Below the pieces are notes generated by a model. The model made no database searches. It was not told the origin of the DNA and saw nothing but the letters and a program-made list of their open reading frames with translations. The position numbers and the translations under genes are program-made. Positions 1 through 5,183 of a DNA stretch of 5,183 bases are shown in pieces. The stretch comes from Armatimonadota bacterium (GTDB lineage Bacteria > Armatimonadota > Zipacnadia > Zipacnadales > UBA11051). How positions within the stretch are numbered: position 1 is the stretch's first letter; every line of letters starts with the position of its first letter. The stretch is from NCBI GenBank assembly GCA_030612305.1, contig JAUWOG010000216.1, forward strand, positions 1 through 5,183. The letters run 5' to 3'.

Positions 1-1013
1 GTAGCCGTCAGACCGCACATCGGGAACAGGTCGGGTCCGCAAATCTGCTCCGCCGCGTCCAGCAACCCGTCGTACATGGGTGATACCGCCCGATGTGCCT
101 CATCCACGATCATGGCTCCCGCATCCTTGAGGATCGCTTTCAGGGCTGGGTCATCGGTCTTAATTCGGTTATAGAGTTGCTGGATGCTCGTAACTACGGC
201 ACCACCGCGTAGCTGATCATCAGGAATATCGCGCCCACCGAAAAAGCGATACACGCGCAAGGGACTGACGAACTCGTGCATCCCCCACATTTCCTCAATG
301 CAGGCAATCGCCTGCTCGCACAACTCCTCGCTCTGGGCGATCCACACCAAGTACTTGCCGGTCGCGAAGCGAGGCCGCATCCAATCGATGAAGGCTTCAA
401 CGGCAACGCGCGTCTTGCCTCCGCCGGTAGGCAGTGTAACGACACACCGCGTCTGGACGCCGTCCCGTTGAAGCACTTCGAGCATCCGCTTCTTCAAGTC
501 CTCTTGGAAGTCAGCCAGCTTGGGAGGAATTTGCAGGGGAAGCACGTCGTGGATGGTCGGCACTTTCGCTGCCTGGACGACGCCAGCGAAAATCGGGGGA
601 AAGCCCAAGCTGGCAACGAAATCCCGGGTCCAATGCTTGCCGGAGGTCCACTTCTTCTCCGCCAAGGGCTTCCGCATGTGGGACGCGGACGAGATGTTCC
701 TGTTCGCCACGGGATGCCGGTCGTAGAGGCCCTGTACCTTCTCGTCGGGGAGCTGTTCCAGAAGGTGTAAACGGAGCTTGCGCGTCAACTCTCGACTTCC
801 TGCCAAGAGCGATGGCCCCTCTCGTTGTACCAGGAGACGGGCGACATCGAGTGCCGTCAACCGGCTGCCCCCCAATGACTGCAGAATATCATTCGCCTGA
901 TCGCGTTGCTTCGTATTGAAGAGCTGCCCAAGGAGCTGCGCGGAGACCTTGTACTTATTGACCAGCAAATCAGCCGCAACTTCGACTTCTTCGTCGGTCG
1001 GAAAGATGTGCAT
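1..1013 (-). CDS. Superfamily 2 DEAH-box helicase/ATPase, N-terminal part (runs off left edge)
   Basis: This is an ATP-dependent nucleic-acid translocase or helicase of the ResIII-like SF2 group, seen for 337 codons; the gene continues beyond position 1. Residues 1-160 form an unrecognised, mostly helical N-terminal region with a Trp-rich patch (KWTSGKHW, 121-128). The ATPase core follows: a Q-motif-like stretch DFQEDL (Gln170), Walker A LPTGGGKT (194-201, Lys200), motif Ia VWIAQSEELCEQA (223-235), a motif Ib-like VTSIQQL (274-280), motif II DEAH (304-307) and the beginning of motif III (LTA, 335-337). The second RecA lobe and any C-terminal nuclease or other domain lie outside. ATG at 1013 is chosen because AGGGAG sits 5 nt upstream and an in-frame TAG lies at 1059-1061. 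Helicases of this build occur in restriction and phage-defence loci as well as in repair. A defence role is inference, and I cannot name a specific system. Third codon positions are less GC-rich than in the neighbouring gene. Confidence 0.9.
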   Translation of the reverse strand, partial: MHIFPTDEEVEVAADLLVNKYKVSAQLLGQLFNTKQRDQANDILQSLGGSRLTALDVARLLVQREGPSLLAGSRELTRKLRLHLLEQLPDEKVQGLYDRHPVANRNISSASHMRKPLAEKKWTSGKHWTRDFVASLGFPPIFAGVVQAAKVPTIHDVLPLQIPPKLADFQEDLKKRMLEVLQRDGVQTRCVVTLPTGGGKTRVAVEAFIDWMRPRFATGKYLVWIAQSEELCEQAIACIEEMWGMHEFVSPLRVYRFFGGRDIPDDQLRGGAVVTSIQQLYNRIKTDDPALKAILKDAGAMIVDEAHRAVSPMYDGLLDAAEQICGPDLFPMCGLTA

Positions 1014-1097
1014 TGTGACTCCCTTCGGATCCACTAGCCGCGCGCGCGTTACCCTTCTCTAGCTCGCGCTACTGTCGCACAGAGCGTGGCCTCTGCT
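1014..1097. other. Short gap between oxidoreductase and helicase genes
   Basis: These 84 bases separate two genes on the same strand. No intrinsic terminator is visible: there is GC-rich, imperfectly self-complementary sequence, including five CG dinucleotides in a row at 1039-1048, but no T-tract follows on the minus strand. No convincing promoter is seen either. Read-through from the oxidoreductase gene into the helicase gene is therefore possible but not shown. Confidence 0.5.
1019..1024 (-). promoter_or_regulatory. Ribosome binding site of the helicase gene
   Basis: AGGGAG on the minus strand lies 5 nt before the ATG at 1013. It favours this start over the in-frame GTG at 1034, which overlaps no comparable site. 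Confidence 0.65.
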
Positions 1098-2267
1098 TCA
1101 GACATCCGCCCATGCGCCATCCGTGCATGACTTCTCGACCGCGGCCAGCACCTTCTGCACCTTCACACCGTCGCTGAAGTTCGGGTGCGGCGACTCGCCC
1201 TTGTCAATGCCGCAGAGCAGGTCATGGATGGTGTTGATGAAGCTGTGTTCATAGCCGATATTGTGACCGCCGGGCCAGAAGCGCGGGCCACCGTCGGGCA
1301 GGCCCTGGAACGGGTGGCAGTCGGCGTTCGCGATAATGGTCGTGAAGCCGGCCTCCTCGCAGGGGTCCTCCGCGTTGTAGTAGCCCAGTTCATTCATCCG
1401 CTCGAGGTTGAACCGGATGCTGCCCTTCGACCCGTTGATCTCGAAGCAGTTGGAGTTCTTGTGCCCCGGCGCGAAACGCGTCGCCTCGAACGTCCCGATC
1501 GCGCCGTTGGCAAACTCCGCCAGCGCGACCGTCGCATCATCCACCGTCACATCGCCCATCTCCTCCGAGCCGCCGCCACCGAGACCCCCGTCAGTGCTCG
1601 TCAGCTTCGGCCGCTGCTTGACGAACGTCTTCCACGCCCCGCTGACCCGCTCGATGGCGCCGGCCAGCCACAGCGCCAGGTCAATGCTATGCGCCATCAG
1701 ATCCCCCCGCGACCCCGCACCGGCGCTCTCCTTGTCGCATCGCCAGAACAGCGGCGCCGACGGGTCCATCAGCCAGTCCTGCAGATACGTCGCCCGCCAG
1801 TGGTAGATCTCACCGACGAGCCCCGCATCAATCATCTCCTTCGCCAGCCACACCGCCGGAATCCGCCGGTAGTTATGACACAGCATGTGTACGACGCCGG
1901 CCTCCTCGACCGCCTTGAGCGCCGCTTCGGTCTCCGCAACGTTCATACCCAGCGGCTTCTCGCAGATGATATGCTTGCCGGCCTGCGCCGCCTTGAGCAC
2001 CATCGGCACGTGCATGTTATTCGGCGTGTTGATGTCAATCAGCCCGATGTCGTCGCGGGCCAGCAGCTCCTCGAAATCATAGACAGCCTCTTCCCATCCG
2101 AGCTGATCTCTGACCCCATCCACTGCCTCTTTCGTCCGCCCGCAGATCGCTTTCATGACCGGCTTGACCGGCACCTCCGGGTAGAAGAACGGCACCTGCC
2201 GGTAGGCATTACTATGCGTCCGCCCCATGAAGCTGTACCCGACCATCCCTACTCCGATCTCTTCCAT
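1098..2267 (-). CDS. Gfo/Idh/MocA-family NAD(P)-dependent oxidoreductase, levoglucosan dehydrogenase-like
   Basis: This is a complete 389-residue cytoplasmic dehydrogenase, a normal family length, expected to oxidise a hydroxyl of a sugar or cyclic polyol with NAD(P)+. The N-terminal Rossmann fold opens with VGMVGYSFMGRTHSNAY (residues 6-22). The family's EKP motif is at 103-105, with Lys104 as the expected catalytic lysine. NYRR is at 132-135, and GDLMAHSIDL (188-197) supplies Asp189 and His193, the expected Asp/His pair. YLQDW (161-165), PLFWR (172-176), the stretch FANGAIGTFEATR (252-264) and NFSDG (363-367) match, from memory, the pattern of bacterial levoglucosan dehydrogenase, so a related anhydrosugar or inositol-like substrate is plausible; the exact substrate is not determinable. 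A Gly-rich loop lies at 227-233. ATG at 2267 is chosen over an in-frame GTG at 2333 because GGGAGGA lies 8 nt upstream and the Rossmann strand then starts at the usual distance. No transporter or sugar-pathway neighbour is visible. Confidence 0.93.
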   Translation of the reverse strand: MEEIGVGMVGYSFMGRTHSNAYRQVPFFYPEVPVKPVMKAICGRTKEAVDGVRDQLGWEEAVYDFEELLARDDIGLIDINTPNNMHVPMVLKAAQAGKHIICEKPLGMNVAETEAALKAVEEAGVVHMLCHNYRRIPAVWLAKEMIDAGLVGEIYHWRATYLQDWLMDPSAPLFWRCDKESAGAGSRGDLMAHSIDLALWLAGAIERVSGAWKTFVKQRPKLTSTDGGLGGGGSEEMGDVTVDDATVALAEFANGAIGTFEATRFAPGHKNSNCFEINGSKGSIRFNLERMNELGYYNAEDPCEEAGFTTIIANADCHPFQGLPDGGPRFWPGGHNIGYEHSFINTIHDLLCGIDKGESPHPNFSDGVKVQKVLAAVEKSCTDGAWADV

Positions 2268-2275
2268 CGCCCTAT

Positions 2276-2282
2276 TCCTCCC
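2276..2282 (-). promoter_or_regulatory. Ribosome binding site that sets the oxidoreductase start
   Basis: GGGAGGA on the minus strand, 8 nt before the ATG at 2267, is close to the ideal Shine-Dalgarno sequence. It decides against the 22-residue N-terminal extension that would begin at GTG 2333, whose residues are Arg-rich and do not belong to the family fold. Confidence 0.75.
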
Positions 2283-2360
2283 TTGCCGCGACGCCCTCCG
2301 CGGCCTGAAATCTTCTTTCGCCGCCCATTGCACTACTACCTATTCCCCGTCCTTCCGCAG

Positions 2361-2383
2361 TCCCCTCCTTTTTCCTCCCTCTC
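2361..2383 (-). other. Homopurine tract in the oxidoreductase leader
   Basis: An uninterrupted 23-base run of purines on the minus strand (pyrimidines on plus) lies about 95 bases before the oxidoreductase start, inside a wider purine-rich leader (about 2270-2400). It holds several GGAGG-like cores that are not followed by a sensible reading frame. It may be structural, part of an untranslated leader, or chance. No convincing -10/-35 pair was found in 2268-2426, so the oxidoreductase promoter is unidentified. Confidence 0.45.
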
Positions 2384-2426
2384 AGCCTTCCCGCATCTCC
2401 TCGCTTGAGGCCTGCAAAGGGTCAAC

Positions 2427-2451
2427 AAAAAAACCCACCTTCTCAGGTGGG
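2427..2451 (-). terminator. Rho-independent terminator of the adaptor-hydrolase gene
   Basis: Read on the minus strand, CCCACCT and AGGTGGG form a perfect 7-bp stem around a GAGA tetraloop, followed directly by seven T residues. It begins 33 bases after the TGA of the 793-residue gene, so it should end that transcript and insulate it from the oxidoreductase gene downstream. Flanking bases allow a few extra A-U and G-U pairs between the sequence before the stem and the T-tract. Confidence 0.92.
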
Positions 2452-2484
2452 CTTCTCCACATTCGCTCTCTTCAGTCCCGCCGC

Positions 2485-4866
2485 TCAATTCTTCTTCGCG
2501 GTCATGTCCTCCGTGGGCGGTCGCGGCTTGTGATACGCCAGGTAGCCGGCAAGGATCTCGGACGTACCGAGCCGGCCGGCCAGGTTCGACAGCATCATCA
2601 GCTTCCCGCCCTGTAGCACCGCGACCCCGACATGCTGCGTCCCGCGCGGGCCGTATGTGAACGGCCAGACGAGGATGTCCCCGGGCCGCGCCAGACCATC
2701 CTGACGCAGCTCGTATCCCTTCCGAGGCAGCCCGTTTGCCCAGTTGGCGGCATCACCCAGGCCCCAACCCAGCGCCTCGGCCATCGTCCGCGCGCAGCGG
2801 TTCTTCACATGGCTGACCCGGCCGGTGCCCATCTTCTCCACGGCCCGCTTGATCTGCCCACTGGCCGGGTATGTCAGCACAAGCTGCTCGCCGAACATCG
2901 TTGTCGTCATGCCCTCGGTGAAGCTCTTGCGCCACTGCTTCAGACGCGTCAAACGCCCTTCAGCGCCATCAGAAGCCTGCGGCGAAGAGACAGTAGGCTC
3001 CAGTTGCGCCACCCGCATGTGGCCCACGAATTCACCCTCAGTCGGCACCTCCGTCGTGGCCAGGGCCGGACCGTATTCCGCCGGAGCTATCGGCATCATC
3101 GCATAGACGCTGTACGGGCCCGTATAGACCTCGGCGACGGTCTCTGTCACCGGCTGGAGTTGGCAGTCCTCTTCCTCAGCGCCGAGCGCCGCCGCACCTG
3201 CCAGCCACCGCAATGTCGCATACGCATCCGCACCGTAGTACCCTTTGATGCAGACCGCATAGATCTCCGCACGCAACGCCGCGCCGTCCTCGGTCGGTGT
3301 CAGGCTGTTGATCCAGCCCTCGAACCGCGCATCTGGATAATCATCAAACACAATCGCCACGGGACTGCCCTGGTGGTATGAGCCCAGGTACTCCGGCGAC
3401 AGGTCCGCGTATATCCGCGCCCACTGCGTATTGGCCACCGTCAGCAGTTCCTGGCCCTCGGCGACCGTCTCGCCTTCCGGCACGAGTTGCTCGACGACGA
3501 CTCCGCCCGTCGGTGCCTTGACCGTTTCCCATCTCGGGTCACCCAGCCGCGTCAGTGCCTGCGGCACGGGTGGCAGCGGCTCGCGCCGGGTCTGCCGCTC
3601 ACGTGCTGCCAGCCGCCGGATATTTTCCATCAGTTCCAGTGCCCGCGAGTGCTGCTGCGGCCTCCCCGCCACCGTCGGGTTCGGGAATTGCGCCTCCGCC
3701 CCCGGCCGGGGCTTGACCTGCGGCTTCGCGCCTGTCTTGCGGCCTCCGGGCAGCTTCCGCTCGACGCGGCGCTTGACGATTGGCTCCCGTGCCTTGGCCG
3801 CCTCCGCCTTAGCCGCCGCCAGGGCCGCGCGCGCGGCAGCCATCTCCGCCTGCACGCTCACCTGCCGTTCCCGTAGCTCGGCCATCCGGCTTGCCAGTTC
3901 ATCGCATTGCCGGCTCAGGTCCGCCGCCTCTGCCTCCAGCCGCTTGCACTTCTCCCGCGCCGGCAGCAACGCCTTCTTCGCCAGCATACCCTCCTCAAAC
4001 AGCTTCTCTCGCGCGTCGAGGTCTGTCGAGGCCTGTTGCAGCTTCGAGTGCGCCGCTGCTAGCTCGACCTCCAGCGCCGCCTTCCGGCTCCCCATCTCCG
4101 GTAGCTGCGCCACCATCGCCGCGACCTCTGCCGCCTTCTGCTCTGCCGCCTCCACAGCCGCCTCCGGCTTCTTCAGGTCCGGGCCCGGCTTCCGCTCCAC
4201 CTTGAAGGTCGTGTCATGCTTCTGCCGGGACAGCCCGCCCTGCTTCGGAGATGCTGCCGACTCAACGACCACCTCATTGACGGACGAACGTACCTGCGGC
4301 GGCTTGACCACCAGTGCCACGGACGCAGTCGGGGAGGGGAAGGCGGGGAGGCTGTGAGCCGGCTGCAGTATCGTGAGCGGCCGGTCCAGATAATGCTTCG
4401 CTGCCGCCTGTGCCTTCGCCAGGTCCGGCAGTATCCCGATATCATAGAGCCGCAGGAGCGGCCAGCCCGCGCTGAAAAAGCCTTGGCGCGGGTAGGTGTA
4501 CTCGACGATCGCCGGCTCACCTGCGCGGATGGTGTAGCTCGAACCGAGCGCACCGCGCCGCTTCAGATACATGCGCGGGTCCACGGTGCCGCTGCCCACA
4601 ATCAGCCGGCCCCGGGGGATCACCATCAACTCCTGCCGCTTGACCGGCTGCGGAGCCGGGAATAGCTTGCTGACGTCGTCGGCCTTCGCTGCGACGGCGT
4701 CTCCGCCCCAGTGCTTCGGCACCTGCATATTCTCGCTGAGGGCAAGCGCCGCCGTGCCCGTCGTGAGTATGCAGACGACAGCTAGTGCCGCTGCACACAT
4801 ACACACACGCACAATACCACCACCGGACACCGGCGTCCTGGTTATCTGTGCCTTTGTTCTGCTCAT
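2485..4866 (-). CDS. HlyD/CusB-like periplasmic adaptor fused to a C-terminal NlpC/P60/CHAP-like cysteine hydrolase domain
   Basis: This 793-residue envelope protein is not a known named gene. Residues 1-20 are polar and basic. Residues 21-43 are a hydrophobic segment (signal peptide or membrane anchor; no lipobox). Residues about 110-146 look like the first half of a lipoyl/barrel-sandwich domain (GEPAIVEYTYP, then GWPLLRLYD). Residues about 234-362 are an Ala/Glu/Lys/Arg-rich alpha-helical hairpin with a typical adaptor tip, LFEEGMLAKKALL (289-301). A Pro- and Arg/Lys-rich linker follows to about 446. The second lipoyl half is VKAPTGGVVVEQLVPEGETV (449-468), then a beta-barrel region (480-540 and beyond). 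The C-terminus (about 660-782) resembles papain-like NlpC/P60 or CHAP domains: Cys691 in NRCARTMAEAL, PGDILVW (728-734) and His745 in QHVGVAV; Asn761 is a possible third residue. Adaptors normally lack such a domain, so a link between export and cell-wall cleavage is inferred. ATG at 4866 is preferred because the upstream TTG at 4914 overlaps the promoter. Confidence 0.85.
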   Translation of the reverse strand: MSRTKAQITRTPVSGGGIVRVCMCAAALAVVCILTTGTAALALSENMQVPKHWGGDAVAAKADDVSKLFPAPQPVKRQELMVIPRGRLIVGSGTVDPRMYLKRRGALGSSYTIRAGEPAIVEYTYPRQGFFSAGWPLLRLYDIGILPDLAKAQAAAKHYLDRPLTILQPAHSLPAFPSPTASVALVVKPPQVRSSVNEVVVESAASPKQGGLSRQKHDTTFKVERKPGPDLKKPEAAVEAAEQKAAEVAAMVAQLPEMGSRKAALEVELAAAHSKLQQASTDLDAREKLFEEGMLAKKALLPAREKCKRLEAEAADLSRQCDELASRMAELRERQVSVQAEMAAARAALAAAKAEAAKAREPIVKRRVERKLPGGRKTGAKPQVKPRPGAEAQFPNPTVAGRPQQHSRALELMENIRRLAARERQTRREPLPPVPQALTRLGDPRWETVKAPTGGVVVEQLVPEGETVAEGQELLTVANTQWARIYADLSPEYLGSYHQGSPVAIVFDDYPDARFEGWINSLTPTEDGAALRAEIYAVCIKGYYGADAYATLRWLAGAAALGAEEEDCQLQPVTETVAEVYTGPYSVYAMMPIAPAEYGPALATTEVPTEGEFVGHMRVAQLEPTVSSPQASDGAEGRLTRLKQWRKSFTEGMTTTMFGEQLVLTYPASGQIKRAVEKMGTGRVSHVKNRCARTMAEALGWGLGDAANWANGLPRKGYELRQDGLARPGDILVWPFTYGPRGTQHVGVAVLQGGKLMMLSNLAGRLGTSEILAGYLAYHKPRPPTEDMTAKKN

Positions 4867-4884
4867 CTGCTTTTTAGTTAGACC

Positions 4885-4914
4885 ATTATACTGCCAAAGC
4901 AGTTCATTTTGCAA
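4885..4914 (-). promoter_or_regulatory. Candidate sigma70-type promoter for the adaptor-hydrolase gene
   Basis: On the minus strand there is a perfect -10 box TATAAT (4885-4890) and a -35 box TTGCAA (4909-4914, four of six consensus bases), separated by 18 bp. The expected start of transcription is near A4878/A4879, giving a leader of only about 12-13 bases before the ATG at 4866. That leader (with AAAAAGCAG just before the ATG) has no real Shine-Dalgarno sequence. The promoter is AT-rich against a GC-rich background, which makes chance occurrence less likely. Confidence 0.7.
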
Positions 4915-4964
4915 ATCCCGGTCTGCCGGACATCATCGAAAATCCTGCATGTCGTGTGCCGTCC

Positions 4965-5037
4965 GCCGTTGCCGTTGGCCTTTGCCGTTGCCCTACTCCA
5001 CTAACCTGTAGGCCGAGCTTCCAGCTGGGCGCCGTTG
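4965..5037. repeat. Four copies of GCCGTTG
   Basis: GCCGTTG occurs at 4965-4971, 4971-4977 (sharing one base), 4984-4990 and 5031-5037. Within the cluster, TTGCCGTTG recurs exactly at 4969-4977 and 4982-4990, a spacing of 13 bp. The copies lie 50-125 bp upstream of the -35 box, a place where an activator could bind, but the motif is short and may reflect simple sequence slippage. Confidence 0.5.
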
Positions 5038-5095
5038 GTCGTAAGGGAGGGGCTTGACAAAAGATGGGGTGACAAAAGAAGGGGTGGCTCGGCCT
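5010..5095. repeat. Inverted repeat AGGCCGAGC / GCTCGGCCT with distant arms
   Basis: The 9-bp arm AGGCCGAGC (5010-5018) is exactly complementary to GCTCGGCCT (5087-5095), with 68 bases between. The tandem repeat at 5055-5084 lies in that loop and the right arm touches the palindrome at 5095-5121. Function unknown. Confidence 0.45.
5055..5084 (+). repeat. Two tandem 15-bp repeats
   Basis: TGACAAAAGATGGGG (5055-5069) is followed directly by TGACAAAAGAAGGGG (5070-5084), with a single mismatch at unit position 11; the first two bases of a third unit follow. The 15-bp period is not a whole number of DNA turns. It could be a pair of protein-binding sites or a simple local duplication. Confidence 0.75.
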
Positions 5096-5121
5096 GAGCT
5101 TGATGCACTGCAGCAAGCTCA
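5095..5121. repeat. 27-bp near-perfect palindrome, candidate operator or hairpin
   Basis: The outer arms TGAGCTTG (5095-5102) and CAAGCTCA (5114-5121) are perfect complements. Inside, TGCA (5104-5107) and TGCA (5109-5112) pair around the central C5108. Only the A5103/G5113 pair is mismatched, so 12 of 13 positions per arm match. No T-tract follows on either strand, so it is not a standard intrinsic terminator. It lies about 180 bp upstream of the -35 box of the adaptor gene and could be an operator, a hairpin of a neighbouring transcript, or a recombination site. Confidence 0.65.
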
Positions 5122-5183
5122 CGTGGCGATTTAACAAACAGTTCATATTAAATAGACAGCATCAAACCCGACAAAGCCCTTAA

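Larger units (their letters stand above)
4867..5183. other. Non-coding upstream region with repeats
   Basis: These 317 bases hold no credible gene. The one sizeable minus-strand reading frame (4904-5146, 80 codons) overlaps the promoter, has no family features and is probably spurious. The region carries the promoter at 4885-4914, short GCCGTTG repeats, a tandem repeat, an inverted repeat and a strong palindrome. From about 5129 to the edge the sequence becomes AT-rich, with no convincing promoter on either strand. It looks like a regulatory or intergenic region; the gene to the right is not in the window. Confidence 0.6.

Noticed and set aside
276..770. Plus-strand open frame of 164 codons opposite the helicase
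   Set aside because: The minus strand here encodes Walker A and helicase motifs; the antisense product has no recognisable features.
1038..1070. GC-rich self-complementary sequence after the oxidoreductase as a terminator
   Set aside because: The pairing needs bulges and no T-tract follows on the minus strand.
2272..2328. 18-codon minus-strand frame ending just before the oxidoreductase, possible leader peptide
   Set aside because: Its upstream ribosome site is weak, its residues show no run typical of attenuation, and an 18-codon frame in GC-rich DNA is expected by chance.
1185..2408. Plus-strand open frame of 407 codons opposite the oxidoreductase
   Set aside because: It mirrors a gene with clear family motifs. 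Its product is Arg/Pro/Leu-rich with no recognisable domain, as expected from the antisense of GC-biased codons.
3431..4357. Plus-strand open frame of 308 codons opposite the adaptor coiled coil
   Set aside because: Its Ser/Ala/Arg-rich low-complexity product is the antisense reading of the Ala/Glu/Lys-rich hairpin; no start signal or domain was seen.
4867..4914. TTG start at 4914 adding 16 residues to the adaptor
   Set aside because: The TTG lies in the -35 box and the extension spans the -10 box, so it would not be transcribed from the likely promoter. ATG 4866 gives a normal basic N-region before the hydrophobic segment.
5054..5059. TTGACA on the plus strand as a -35 box
   Set aside because: No acceptable -10 box lies 16-18 bp downstream; the hexamer is part of the tandem repeat.
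4904..5146. Minus-strand 80-codon frame upstream of the adaptor
   Set aside because: It runs through the repeats and into the promoter of the adaptor gene, lacks a good ribosome binding site and has no domain or conserved pattern.
1..5183. CRISPR array, tRNA, rRNA or insertion sequence
   Set aside because: No regularly spaced repeats beyond two tandem units, no cloverleaf or rRNA-like sequence, and no transposase or terminal inverted repeats were seen.

Overview
The window is high-GC bacterial DNA with three protein genes, all on the minus strand, so transcription runs from right to left. The right-hand gene encodes an exported or membrane-anchored envelope protein with an adaptor-like fold. 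Together with strongly GC-biased codons, this points to a two-membrane (Gram-negative-type) bacterium. The sugar-dehydrogenase-like gene is of a kind common in Planctomycetota, Armatimonadota and similar environmental lineages, but the sequence does not fix the taxon and this placement is only a guess.

Layout from the right. Positions 4867-5183 hold no credible gene. They carry a good sigma70-type promoter (4885-4914, minus), four copies of GCCGTTG, two tandem 15-bp repeats (5055-5084) and a 27-bp near-perfect palindrome (5095-5121). The promoter drives a 793-residue protein (2485-4866) that combines an HlyD/CusB-like periplasmic adaptor with a C-terminal papain-like (NlpC/P60/CHAP-type) cysteine hydrolase domain. 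A textbook intrinsic terminator (2427-2451) closes this unit, so it appears to be a one-gene transcript with no transporter next to it in the window. A purine-rich leader follows, then a complete Gfo/Idh/MocA oxidoreductase (1098-2267) that closely resembles levoglucosan dehydrogenase in its motifs. After an 84-bp gap without a visible terminator comes the first 337 codons of a superfamily 2 DEAH-box helicase (1-1013), which runs off the left edge.

The three genes show no obvious shared pathway. The adaptor-hydrolase gene is an isolated unit. The oxidoreductase and the helicase might share a transcript, but the helicase has visibly less GC-biased third positions and looks like the start of a separate, possibly defence-related, locus that continues to the left. 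The most unusual item is the adaptor-hydrolase fusion. The helicase is the most likely entry to a larger system, but only its N-terminal part can be read here.
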